Shown here piece by piece: positions 8,944 through 17,273 of a stretch of DNA of 64,000 bases (the first letter of the stretch is position 1; each line of letters begins with the position of its first letter). The stretch comes from CAMCXE01 sp046347475. Lineage in GTDB: Bacteria > Pseudomonadota > Gammaproteobacteria > Pseudomonadales > Cellvibrionaceae. The notes under the pieces were generated by a model. That model saw only the letters and a list, made by a program, of their open reading frames with translations. It had not been told where the DNA came from and made no database searches. Position numbers and translations under genes: made by a program. The DNA lies in the NCBI GenBank assembly GCA_046347475.1, contig JAXMGD010000007.1, forward strand, positions 45,020 through 109,019, written 5' to 3'.

Positions 8944-9330
8944 TTGGACAAGAATATGAAAATCCTGATTGTCGATGACTTTTCGACAATGCGTCGGATC
9001 ATAAAAAATCTGCTCAGGGATCTTGGTTTTACCAACACCCATGAGGCCGACGATGGTGTCACGGCATTGCCTATGCTGCGCAGCGGTGATTTTGCGTTTC
9101 TTGTAACGGATTGGAATATGCCGGGCATGACGGGTATTAATCTATTAAAGGAAGTCCGCGCCGATCCCAAATTAGTGGCCCTGCCGGTGCTGATGGTGAC
9201 GGCAGAAGCCAAGCGCGATCAAATTATTGAAGCGGCTCAAGCCGGTGTGAATGGCTACGTGGTGAAACCCTTTACCGCACAGGTGTTAAAAGAAAAAATC
9301 GACAAGATTTTTGAACGTGTTGGCGGCTAA
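8944..9330 (+). CDS. cheY: Chemotaxis response regulator CheY
   Basis: Single-domain receiver that, when phosphorylated by CheA, binds the flagellar switch protein FliM. With the start used it is 128 aa. Acidic pocket DD (residues 11-12), phospho-acceptor Asp56 in VTDWNMPG, Thr in MVTAEAK and Lys108 in VVKPF are all present. Start choice: a strong GGAGGT (8934-8939) sits 4 bases before TTG at 8944, giving MDKNMKILIVDD. The ATG at 8956 (MKILIVDDFSTMRR) matches the Pseudomonas CheY start but is 16 bases from that site. A GTG at 8917 has no ribosome site. The gene is first in cheY-cheZ-cheA-cheB. Confidence 0.93.
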   Translation: MDKNMKILIVDDFSTMRRIIKNLLRDLGFTNTHEADDGVTALPMLRSGDFAFLVTDWNMPGMTGINLLKEVRADPKLVALPVLMVTAEAKRDQIIEAAQAGVNGYVVKPFTAQVLKEKIDKIFERVGG

Positions 9331-9358
9331 TAAAAACATAATGGCGGAAGGGTATCCG

Positions 9359-10150
9359 ATGGAGACTCCGATTACACAGCACAATGGCGAAGCCTTTGTA
9401 GCGGAACTAAAGCAGTGTGCCAATCTGCTGGTGAGCAAATTACAGAATGATGATTTTGAAGATGCCTCAGCGTTAATTCACAGTTTGGTTGAGGTGCGCG
9501 ACCGGCATATTTTTAATTCCGTCGGTCAGCTGACGCGGGCGCTGCACAATGCCATCGTCAATTTTAATGTGGATGCAAGTGTGCACAGTGGCAGTGATAT
9601 GGTGCCATCGCAAATTCGCGATGCCTCTGACCGTTTGCAGTATGTGATTAGCATGACTCAGGAGGCGGCAGAAAAAACCATGGATCGTGTTGAGGCTTCA
9701 GCGCCTATCGCCATGAGCCTGGGGCAAGAAGCCGCAATTTTGCGCAAAGAGTGGGAGAAGCTGCGCCGACGAGAAATTTCCAAAACCGAATTTTCCGGCT
9801 TGTATGATCGCATGTCCGATTTTTTAGAGCAGATGAATCTCGGTGCTGAGCAGTTAAACGATCATTTGCAGGCCATTATTTTAGAGCAAGGATTCCAGGA
9901 TTTAACCGGCCAGGTGTTAAAAAAAGTGATTGGTTTGGTCACCAATGTGGAAAAAGAATTAGTCAATTTAATGCGTATTGCCGGGCAGGTTGAAGAGGTG
10001 ACAGGCCTTGATGTGCGAGCAGAGGTAAAAGAGGCGCAGGCAGTGAGCCGCACCGATGCCGAAGGCCCGCAAATCCATGCGGCTAAACGGGATGATGTCG
10101 TACAGGGGCAGGACGATGTTGATGATTTACTCTCAAGCCTAGGCTTTTAA
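9359..10150 (+). CDS. cheZ: CheY-P phosphatase CheZ
   Basis: Removes phosphate from CheY-P and so resets the flagellar switch. 263 aa, close to the Pseudomonas protein. The long four-helix region includes SDRLQYVISMTQEAAEKTMD (catalytic-site helix, with the Gln of MTQEAA) and AIILEQGFQDLTGQVLKKV, the strongly conserved CheZ signature. The C-terminal end DDVDDLLSSLGF is the CheY-docking helix seen across the family. The ATG at 9359 has GGAAGGG 6 bases upstream; an in-frame ATG at 9341 has none. It lies 28 bases after cheY and 10 before cheA, consistent with one transcript. Confidence 0.94.
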   Translation: METPITQHNGEAFVAELKQCANLLVSKLQNDDFEDASALIHSLVEVRDRHIFNSVGQLTRALHNAIVNFNVDASVHSGSDMVPSQIRDASDRLQYVISMTQEAAEKTMDRVEASAPIAMSLGQEAAILRKEWEKLRRREISKTEFSGLYDRMSDFLEQMNLGAEQLNDHLQAIILEQGFQDLTGQVLKKVIGLVTNVEKELVNLMRIAGQVEEVTGLDVRAEVKEAQAVSRTDAEGPQIHAAKRDDVVQGQDDVDDLLSSLGF

Positions 10151-10160
10151 GGAGCGCTCA

Positions 10161-12554
10161 ATGTCGTTTGGAGAAGATGATGATATTTTGCAAGACTTCC
10201 TGGTTGAAGCCGGTGAAATTCTTGATAAGTTATCCGAGCAATTGGTTGATCTTGAGCAGCGCCCGAATGACCGGGATTTATTAAATGCTATTTTCCGTGG
10301 CTTTCACACCGTAAAAGGCGGCGCAGGTTTTTTGCAATTAGACGCCATGGTGGCCTGCTGCCATATTACGGAGAATTTATTTGATATTTTGCGCAATGGG
10401 CAGCGCACCGTAACCTCGGAATTAATGGATGTAGTTTTACAGGCGCTCGATACAGTCAATGCACAATTTGCCGCTGTGTCCGCCCGCCAAGAGGCTATGC
10501 CCGCCAGCCCAGAATTAATTGCCCGCCTTGAGCGCTTGGTGAGCTGCGCGGATTTATCGGAGCCTGCGCCTGTTGCCGCCGCCCCTATACCTGCGCCCGC
10601 CACTCCAGTTGCGCCTGCCACTCTGGCTGAGCCTGTTATGCCAGCCGCACCCGCCAGTCCATCACCCAGTGAACCCACAGCCAGCGGCATTAATTTAAGC
10701 GACGACGAATACGAGGGCCTGCTACAGGCCATCAGCGGCGATAAGGCCGATAAAACGGCAGCGCCGAAAAAGGCACCGGAGGAGGCAAGCCCCGCGGCTA
10801 GCTCAGCCTCTGAAGATATTTCCGAGAGTGAATTTGAATCTCTGTTGGATCAATTACACGGTGCGGGTAAGGGGCCGGGTTCTGCTCCAGCAGCCGCTCG
10901 CGGCACCGCGCCGGCTAGGGCGGAACCTGCCGCGGTTAAAGTTGAGCCCGCCGCTTCCGATGAAATTTCCGACGCGGAATTTGAAAGCCTGCTTGATCAG
11001 TTACACGGCACAGGTAAGGGGCCAAGCAAAGCCGCTGCTCCTCTGGCCACCAGCACACCCCCTGCGGCTGCACCCTCGGGGGATATTATTTCCGATGATG
11101 AATTTGAGCATTTACTCGATCAATTGCACGGGCGCGGCAAGGGCCCTACATCGACCGAGAAGCCCGCCAGTGCACCTGCAGTTCCTGTAACGGCCGCCGC
11201 TCCACCTGCGGCGCCCGCCCGCCCAGAGCCGGTTCCCCATGAGGCGAGCCGCAGTGCGGCGGCGGAGATCCCACCTGCGGCCGTGTCGCCACCGGTGGCA
11301 CCTGTCATTCGTGCGGCACCACCTGCACGCGCCGCCGAGGCAGAGGAGGACACGCGCAATCGCGACGGCGCAACCCAAGCCGTGGCCACGGAAACCACCG
11401 TGCGGGTGGACACTCAGCGCTTGGATGACATCATGAACATGGTGGGCGAGTTGGTATTGGTGCGCAATCGACTGGTGCGGTTGGGGCTGGATTCCAGCGA
11501 TGAAGCCCTGGCAAAAGCGGTTGCCAATTTGGATGTGGTCACGGCCGATCTGCAAACGGCTGTGATGAAAACGCGCATGCAGCCGATCAAAAAAGTGTTT
11601 GGTCGCTTCCCCCGCGTGGTGCGCGATTTAGCGCGCAATTTGAAAAAAGAAATTAATTTAGATTTGGTCGGTGAAGAAACAGACCTGGATAAAAACCTGG
11701 TAGAAGCACTGGCTGATCCACTGGTGCATTTGGTGCGCAATTCAGTTGACCACGGTATTGAATTACCCGCCGTACGTGAGGCTGCAGGTAAACCGCGCAC
11801 CGGTAAAATTGTGCTCTCCGCGGAGCAGGAAGGCGATCATATTTTGCTGTCGATTACTGACGATGGCGGAGGTATGGACCCCCAAAAACTGCGGGAAAAA
11901 GCCATTGAAAAAGGTATTGTTGACCCGGATGCAGCGGCGCGCTTATCTGATATGGAGGCCTTCAATTTAATTTTTGCGCCAGGTTTTTCAACCAAGTCGG
12001 AAATTTCAGATATTTCCGGCCGCGGTGTGGGCATGGATGTGGTGAAAACCAAAATCAGCCAATTAAATGGCTCGATTGAAATTTTCTCCAAAATAGGTGA
12101 GGGCACACGCATCGCTATTAAAGTGCCGCTCACACTGGCCATTATGCCTACCTTGATGATAATGCTGGGCCGCCAAACCTTTGCATTGCCCCTGGTGAGT
12201 GTGAACGAAATTTTCCATATGGATTTGACCAAGGCACACGTAGTGGACGGACAGGAATGCGTAACGGTGCGCGCTAAGGCGATTCCGATTTTTCATTTAA
12301 AACGCTGGTTGGTAAAAGGGTTGACCTCATTTGATCGCCCTAAAGAAGGCCATGTCGTCATTGTTAATGTAGGTACACGGCGGGTTGGTTTTGTGGTGGA
12401 TCAGTTAATTGGCCAAGAGGAAGTGGTGATTAAACCCCTAGGCAAAATGCTGCAGGGCACGCCGGGTATGGCGGGTGCCACTATCACAGGCGATGGCACT
12501 ATAGCCTTAATTCTTGATGTGCCGAGTATGTTAAAGCGTTATGTTGGTGGTTAA
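10161..12554 (+). CDS. cheA: Chemotaxis histidine kinase CheA with a repeat-bearing linker
   Basis: Receptor-coupled histidine kinase that phosphorylates CheY and CheB. 797 aa. HPt domain: residues 1-105, with His49 in FHTVKGGAGF. A long Ala/Pro linker replaces a recognisable P2 domain. It holds four related acidic modules, one diverged (SDDEYEGLLQAIS, about 180) and three close copies of (S-D/E-x-E-F-E-x-LLDQLHG-x-GKGP) at about 221, 270 and 311. The dimerisation domain starts about 414 (VRVDTQRLDDIMNMVGELV). The ATPase domain has N box LVHLVRNSVDHGIE, G boxes DDGGGMD and GRGVGMDVV. The CheW-like P5 domain closes the protein. Ribosome site AAGGAG precedes the ATG. The linker is unusually long and repetitive. 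Confidence 0.95.
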   Translation: MSFGEDDDILQDFLVEAGEILDKLSEQLVDLEQRPNDRDLLNAIFRGFHTVKGGAGFLQLDAMVACCHITENLFDILRNGQRTVTSELMDVVLQALDTVNAQFAAVSARQEAMPASPELIARLERLVSCADLSEPAPVAAAPIPAPATPVAPATLAEPVMPAAPASPSPSEPTASGINLSDDEYEGLLQAISGDKADKTAAPKKAPEEASPAASSASEDISESEFESLLDQLHGAGKGPGSAPAAARGTAPARAEPAAVKVEPAASDEISDAEFESLLDQLHGTGKGPSKAAAPLATSTPPAAAPSGDIISDDEFEHLLDQLHGRGKGPTSTEKPASAPAVPVTAAAPPAAPARPEPVPHEASRSAAAEIPPAAVSPPVAPVIRAAPPARAAEAEEDTRNRDGATQAVATETTVRVDTQRLDDIMNMVGELVLVRNRLVRLGLDSSDEALAKAVANLDVVTADLQTAVMKTRMQPIKKVFGRFPRVVRDLARNLKKEINLDLVGEETDLDKNLVEALADPLVHLVRNSVDHGIELPAVREAAGKPRTGKIVLSAEQEGDHILLSITDDGGGMDPQKLREKAIEKGIVDPDAAARLSDMEAFNLIFAPGFSTKSEISDISGRGVGMDVVKTKISQLNGSIEIFSKIGEGTRIAIKVPLTLAIMPTLMIMLGRQTFALPLVSVNEIFHMDLTKAHVVDGQECVTVRAKAIPIFHLKRWLVKGLTSFDRPKEGHVVIVNVGTRRVGFVVDQLIGQEEVVIKPLGKMLQGTPGMAGATITGDGTIALILDVPSMLKRYVGG

Positions 12555-12589
12555 TCATCAGCGGCCGGTTGCGGATTCGTACCTAATCT

Positions 12590-12702
12590 GATTAATTCCG
12601 GGTTTTGGCTTTTTTCAAAACCGTCGCGGGCATGGAGCCCTTGCCTGCGCTACTGGTAGGTACTCAGGCGTTTTTGAAAAAAGTCAAAATTTGGAATTAA
12701 TC
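12590..12702 (+). repeat. Large inverted repeat between cheA and cheB (possible structured RNA or MITE-like element)
   Basis: Arms 12590-12620 and 12672-12702 are 31 bases each. As DNA they match at 27 of 31. In the plus-strand RNA all four mismatches (three consecutive G opposite U, then one more G opposite U) become G-U wobbles, so all 31 positions pair. Arms begin GATTAATTCC and end with a T6CAAAA / TTTTGA6 tract. The 51-base loop has its own stems: CGCGGGC with GCCTGCG (one wobble), and CTAC with GTAG. It starts 36 bases after the cheA stop. The rest of the 442-base gap up to cheB shows no supported gene; a 124-codon minus-strand frame overlaps the cheB start and looks spurious. Confidence 0.7.
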
Positions 12703-12996
12703 ACAGCGGCTTATAAGAGTTTGCTGCCGCGCATTAGTTAATTCATCAATGGTTTGGTGAAATATTGTGTTGCTCTTCTTGGTTAATAATTTGCGGTTGA
12801 ATGTACTCTGAGTTAATTGGGAATTAATCAGTGGCTTGTTAGCTTGAACAAATAGGCAATGTAATCGGCGCCTTTTCGGGCCATGGTGTGAGGGAGCGGC
12901 AGTGGGTAGGGATGATAGCGAGCATTTGAATAAGTGTTGGCCCAGTGCAATCAAATGATGCCTAAGGCCTGCAGATAAAAACACCGAGGAGTGACA

Positions 12997-14211
12997 GTGG
13001 TTTATAACGTGCTCATAGTCGATGATTCGAATTTTTTTCAAGTTCGCTTGAAGGAAATTATTAATGAGCATCCGGAATTAAAAGTAGTGGGTATAGCGGC
13101 CAACGGCCGGGAAGCGGTGGATATGGCCCGGGAATTAAAACCGGACATTATTTCGATGGATTATGAAATGCCCTATATGGATGGGGTGTCGGCCATTAAA
13201 TTAATTTTAAGTGAGCGCCCTGTACCCATCGTGATGTTTTCATCCCTCACCTATGAAGGCGCGAGGACAACGCTGGACGCCCTCGCCGCGGGGGCGGTGG
13301 ATTTTATTCCGAAAAACTTCGCTGAAGTTTCGCGCAATTCTGCTGAGCTAAAACGCAAGCTGCATGAAACCCTTTTAACCTTTGCAAAAAAATCCAATGT
13401 GCGTGTGCCACCTCCGGCCACACCCACCCCTAGCACTGCAGACTCTAGCCGCTCAGCACCCATCACCAGGCAACCGGCGCCAGAGGGTTCCCCTCGGCCC
13501 ACTGCATCCGCGCCTGCGGCAAGCGGCGGTGTTGCATCGGCAGCATTTAACTCAGTTGCGCCTAGGCCTGTAGATAAGCCTGCAGATTTTAAACCGGCTG
13601 AAACCCGGCCAGTGGAACCGAGGCCCACAGCAAAGCCCCTGCGTGGGCGTATTCGTTTATTGGTGATTGGGTCGTCTACGGGGGGGCCCATGGCCCTAAC
13701 GGAAGTGCTTATGCAGTTGAGTGCTGGCTTCTCTGTGCCGATTGTGGTGGTGCAACACATGCCGCCGAACTTTACTAAGGCGTTGGCCGAGCGCTTGGAC
13801 CGGCAGTGCCAGGTGCGGGTTAAAGAGGCCGCCACCGGCGACCAACTGGTTCCTGGCCATGTTTATATAGCGCCCGGCGGGCACCAACTTATTTTTGAGC
13901 GCGGCCGAGGGGCGATTAAAATTCTGCCTGGCGACGAGCGAATGAATTACAAACCTTCCGTGGATATCACCTTTGCTTCGGCGGCCAATGAGTTTGGTGG
14001 CGCGGTCTTGGGGGTGGTGCTCACCGGCATGGGAGCCGATGGCTGCGAGGGAGCTCGGTTACTTAAAGACAGGGCGGCCACCATTTGGGGGCAAGATGAG
14101 GCCAGTTGTGTGGTCTATGGCATGCCCAAGGCCGTGGCGAATGCGGGGCTGACGGATGAGGTTTTATCGCTGGCCCACATCGCCCGCAAACTGAGCCAAG
14201 AGTTGGGCTAA
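12997..14211 (+). CDS. cheB: Chemotaxis methylesterase/response regulator CheB
   Basis: Removes methyl groups from chemoreceptor glutamates when phosphorylated by CheA. 404 aa. Receiver domain, residues 1-125, with Asp55 in SMDYEMP and Lys in FIPKNF. A Pro/Ala/Thr linker (about 130-215) follows. The methylesterase domain has GSSTGGPMA (nucleophile Ser near 226), VQHMPPNF (His) and TGMGADGCEGA (Asp). Start choice: GAGGA ends at 12990, so the GTG at 12991 has no spacing; the GTG at 12997 (MVYNVLIVDDS) has a proper gap of 6. It is separated from cheA by the inverted-repeat region and followed by a convergent DUF4124 gene rather than the motCD-parA-cheW genes usual in pseudomonads. Confidence 0.95.
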   Translation: MVYNVLIVDDSNFFQVRLKEIINEHPELKVVGIAANGREAVDMARELKPDIISMDYEMPYMDGVSAIKLILSERPVPIVMFSSLTYEGARTTLDALAAGAVDFIPKNFAEVSRNSAELKRKLHETLLTFAKKSNVRVPPPATPTPSTADSSRSAPITRQPAPEGSPRPTASAPAASGGVASAAFNSVAPRPVDKPADFKPAETRPVEPRPTAKPLRGRIRLLVIGSSTGGPMALTEVLMQLSAGFSVPIVVVQHMPPNFTKALAERLDRQCQVRVKEAATGDQLVPGHVYIAPGGHQLIFERGRGAIKILPGDERMNYKPSVDITFASAANEFGGAVLGVVLTGMGADGCEGARLLKDRAATIWGQDEASCVVYGMPKAVANAGLTDEVLSLAHIARKLSQELG

Positions 14212-14362
14212 CTGATTTTTACCTGGCGGGTGGCGTGATTGTATTGATCGCGGTAGGTACGTTCGTCCCCACCAGCACATCCATCCATAGGTGAATGAGG
14301 CAAGAACTAAGCGCTTGTTAAGCGCATTAGGAGTTCAGGCGCAGTGGATTCAAATTCAAGCC

Positions 14363-14830
14363 TTATTTGGCTTTGGCACAACTGCCTTTGAGCACGTCCT
14401 GAGTCTTTTGAATTTCGTCTTTGATCTGATTTTCATCCAGATACGAGAACTTTCCGTCGCTACCCACTAAGCGGATACGCTGCCCAGACTGCAGCGCTTT
14501 TAAACGGTCTTGGGCGATTTTGCAGTTTTCATCGTTATTGGCTGGGGCCGGAGTGGCGCTTGGGGCAGCGGGTGCCGCGTCGGTTGCGGCGGGTGTTTCA
14601 GAATCCGCACCCGCTTCAGCGGTTTTCGACGAGGTGCCCATTTTCTTCGCATCCATACCTGTTACAGGCTTTTCGGAGAAATGAGTAACGCCCTTATCAT
14701 CCACCCATTTGTAATACTGCCCCGCGTTGCAAAGGCTGGTTGCAAGGGCGAAAGCGCCCACCAGCGCCGCTAGCGCACTCGCTTTGCCTGAGCAGATACC
14801 AAAATGGGTGCGCCGTTGAAAAGCCGCCAT
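14363..14830 (-). CDS. DUF4124 domain-containing exported protein
   Basis: 155 aa. An N-terminal hydrophobic stretch (ALAALVGAFALATSLCNAG) acts as a signal peptide or anchor. Directly after it comes the DUF4124 signature QYYKWVDDKGVTHFSEKP, found in many proteobacterial periplasmic proteins of unknown role. A low-complexity Ala/Pro/Thr segment follows (about 75-98), then a charged helical C-terminus beginning with a lone Cys (NDENCKIAQDRLKAL) and ending near a second Cys (GSCAKAK), which could form a disulfide. GAGG lies before the ATG. Function unknown. Confidence 0.85.
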   Translation of the reverse strand: MAAFQRRTHFGICSGKASALAALVGAFALATSLCNAGQYYKWVDDKGVTHFSEKPVTGMDAKKMGTSSKTAEAGADSETPAATDAAPAAPSATPAPANNDENCKIAQDRLKALQSGQRIRLVGSDGKFSYLDENQIKDEIQKTQDVLKGSCAKAK

Positions 14831-14914
14831 ATGTTGCCTCGTGTGATATAAGCCTTTGCCTAAGTGTAGCCGCCCTTTAGCTAAAACACCTTGTTGTACT
14901 GCACAGCTCGCAGG

Positions 14915-15454
14915 CTAGCGTAACAGGGATAAAAATTCGGTGCGGGTAGCGCTATTGCTACGGAAATTGCCCAGCATAGCGGAGGTTTTCATTACCGAAT
15001 TTTGCTTTTCCACCCCGCGCATCATCATACACAGATGTTTCGCTTCGATGATCACACCCACGCCCACCGCGCCGGTTACTTCCTGAATTGTCGTGGCAAT
15101 TTCATGGGTGAGCTGTTCTTGAATCTGCAAGCGCCGAGCAAACATGTCCACGATTCGCGCCACTTTAGACAAGCCCAGCACCTTGCCAGCCGGTATATAA
15201 CCCACGTGTGCCTTGCCGATAAACGGCAAGAGGTGGTGCTCGCACATGGAGAATAGCTCTATGTCCTTCACTATGATCATTTCACTGGCATCTGAAGGGA
15301 ATAGCGCGCCGTTTACCACTTCTTCGAGGGATTGGTTGTAGCCTTTGGTGAGGGTGGCAAAGGCTTTGGCCGCTCGTAAGGGCGTGTCTTTCAGGCCGGG
15401 CCGGTTTATGTCCTCGCCAACCTGAGTAATGATCTGGGCAAATAAATCGTGCAT
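14915..15454 (-). CDS. folE: GTP cyclohydrolase I
   Basis: Converts GTP to 7,8-dihydroneopterin triphosphate, the first step of folate (and pterin) synthesis, as a cytoplasmic decamer. 179 aa from the ATG at 15454, which has GGATAGG upstream; an in-frame upstream start at 15472 is less likely. Seen: GEDINRPGLKDTPLRAAK, zinc ligands in MCEHHLLPF (Cys and His) with the third ligand in HLCMMMRG, catalytic-type GLSKVARIVD, and the end SNSATRTEFLSLLR. The length is that of the short bacterial FolE. It is monocistronic as far as can be seen. Confidence 0.95.
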   Translation of the reverse strand: MHDLFAQIITQVGEDINRPGLKDTPLRAAKAFATLTKGYNQSLEEVVNGALFPSDASEMIIVKDIELFSMCEHHLLPFIGKAHVGYIPAGKVLGLSKVARIVDMFARRLQIQEQLTHEIATTIQEVTGAVGVGVIIEAKHLCMMMRGVEKQNSVMKTSAMLGNFRSNSATRTEFLSLLR

Positions 15455-16101
15455 AACACCTATCCAACACAATGAACCGAAATTAGGGCGGCTACCCTAA
15501 GCCAAACGCCGCCGCTTGAAAAGTCTTAAGGGCTCAGGCTTTCGCGGCCTCAGCGCTAAAAGCCTTTGTTGCGCCCTGCTTTTTGTCGCAAGGGTTTTCC
15601 TAAACAGCAGGCGCCGTGCCTTGGTCCAATGTTTAGGCGAATCCCGCTAATTAGAGCCCTGGCATGCTCGCTCAGGAGTTGACTGCAGACTTTAGGTTAA
15701 GTCGGTGCATGCGGTTTACTTAAGATGCAGACTGCCTCTAGCATCGCCCTTTGATTGGGCGCTTGGTCAGGAGCTAATCATTCCGCCCAAAAGTGTTATT
15801 CATCTAGTGGTTTAAACCGTTGGATGCGCAGTGTCAGTAAGGCGATAGAGCCACCCTCACTCGCTTGAGCCTTGCCAGGACAAAATGGCTCGGGACTATC
15901 TATTTTATTGCCGGGTTAATAGGTGAATAGTCCACAGCATATAGTTGTCGAGTTAATAACAATAAACGTTCCAGGGGCTGGCAAAATGAGCAAAATTTAC
16001 CTACGCTTCTAAAGACCTAGGTTTTTATAGTTTATACACCCTAAAAATACTATTTTGGCTAATCTGCGGAAGGCTTACACAAGCTACCACTGGGAGGAAT
16101 T
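15455..16101. other. 647-base intergenic region between folE and cysB
   Basis: Divergent promoters for folE and cysB must lie here. I found no credible coding frame, tRNA or strong hairpin. The 150 bases before cysB are markedly AT-rich, as expected for a promoter and for CysB autoregulation, but I cannot point to a defined operator. TGGGAGGA just before 16102 is the cysB ribosome site. Confidence 0.5.
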
Positions 16102-17076
16102 ATGAAGTTGCAGCAGTTGCGTTATATCTGGGAAGTGGCGCATCACGACCTTAATGTATCGGCTACAGCGCAAAGTCTCTACACATCACAACCGGGCATT
16201 AGTAAACAGATTCGGTTGTTGGAAGATGAATTGGGCGTAGAAATATTCTCCCGCAGCGGTAAGCACCTAACGCGCATAACCCCAGCCGGGCAGGCGATTC
16301 TGCGCACCGCAGGGGAGATACTGCGGAAAGTAGAAAGTATTAAACAGGTGGCGCAGGAGTTCAGCAATGAGCGCAAAGGCAGTTTGTCACTGGCCACCAC
16401 TCACACCCAAGCTCGTTATGCCTTGCCGAAGGTTATTTCAACCTTTATTGAGCGTTACCCTGAAGTTAGCTTGCATATGCACGAAGGCACGCCCATTCAG
16501 ATTTCTGAAATGGCCGCTGAGGGTAGTGTGGATTTTGCCATTGCCACTGAAGCGATGGAATTGTTCAGCGACCTCATCATGTTGCCTTGCTATACCTGGA
16601 ACCGCTGTTTATTGGTGCCCAAAAATCACCCCTTGTGTCAGGTGAGTAAAATCACTTTAGAAGACCTAGCTAAACATCCCTTAGTGACTTATGTGTTTGG
16701 TTTTACCGGCCGCTCGCGCTTAGATGAAGCGTTCATGGAACACGGCCTCGCCCCAAAGGTAGTATTTACAGCCTCGGATGCAGACGTGATCAAAACCTAT
16801 GTGCGTTTGGGTTTGGGCGTCGGCATTGTGGCCAAAATGGCCTACGAGCCTGAAACGGATACTGATTTGGTGGCGATTGATGCCAGCCATTTATTCCGCG
16901 CCAGTACAACCAAAATTGGCTTTAGACGCGGCACCTTTATTCGTGGTTTTATGTTCGAATTTATCGAACTATTTGCTCCGCACTTAACTAAAGATGTGGT
17001 TAATGAGGCCTTTAATCGCCATTCAAAAATTGAAATCGATGAGTTGTTTGTTAATGTGAAGTTGCCGCATTATTGA
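16102..17076 (+). CDS. cysB: LysR-type transcriptional regulator CysB
   Basis: Activator of sulfate-assimilation genes, responding to N-acetylserine/O-acetylserine. 324 aa, the standard CysB length. N-terminal winged helix: MKLQQLRYIWEVAHHDLNVS, SLYTSQPGISKQIRLLEDELG. Effector domain: TTHTQARYALPKVI, with the Thr-rich ligand loop typical of CysB, and TEAMELFSDLIMLPCYTWNR, the CysB-specific stretch. A GGAGGA ribosome site precedes the ATG and a strong terminator follows. Its likely target cysI lies in the same window at 46264. Confidence 0.96.
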   Translation: MKLQQLRYIWEVAHHDLNVSATAQSLYTSQPGISKQIRLLEDELGVEIFSRSGKHLTRITPAGQAILRTAGEILRKVESIKQVAQEFSNERKGSLSLATTHTQARYALPKVISTFIERYPEVSLHMHEGTPIQISEMAAEGSVDFAIATEAMELFSDLIMLPCYTWNRCLLVPKNHPLCQVSKITLEDLAKHPLVTYVFGFTGRSRLDEAFMEHGLAPKVVFTASDADVIKTYVRLGLGVGIVAKMAYEPETDTDLVAIDASHLFRASTTKIGFRRGTFIRGFMFEFIELFAPHLTKDVVNEAFNRHSKIEIDELFVNVKLPHY

Positions 17077-17129
17077 TTGCAGTGAGCCGTGGTCGGGTTC
17101 ACCGTTGCGCCAAATATATTCTTGTTATA

Positions 17130-17156
17130 ACGGAGCTGATCTCGGCTCCGTTTTTT
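17130..17156 (+). terminator. Rho-independent terminator of cysB
   Basis: Stem ACGGAGC (17130-17136) with GCTCCGT (17145-17151), 8-base loop, followed by a T run. It lies 53 bases after the cysB stop. Confidence 0.9.
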
Positions 17157-17273
17157 GTAACTCTAAGGATCTTATTTGCCTTTCATGTGATTAATAGATG
17201 GATAACATTTTCTGCGCATTTGTGTAAATGGAGACTGTTGCTTCCTCAGCTATATGCAATATTGTAATTCTGA

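Noticed and set aside
12697..13071. Minus-strand 124-codon frame between cheA and cheB
   Set aside because: Overlaps the cheB start, has no convincing ribosome site, and its composition is not protein-like.
14311..14325. Hairpin GCGCTT-GTT-AAGCGC between cheB and the DUF4124 gene
   Set aside because: A short perfect palindrome in a convergent gap, but it has no T run and 6 bp is within chance.
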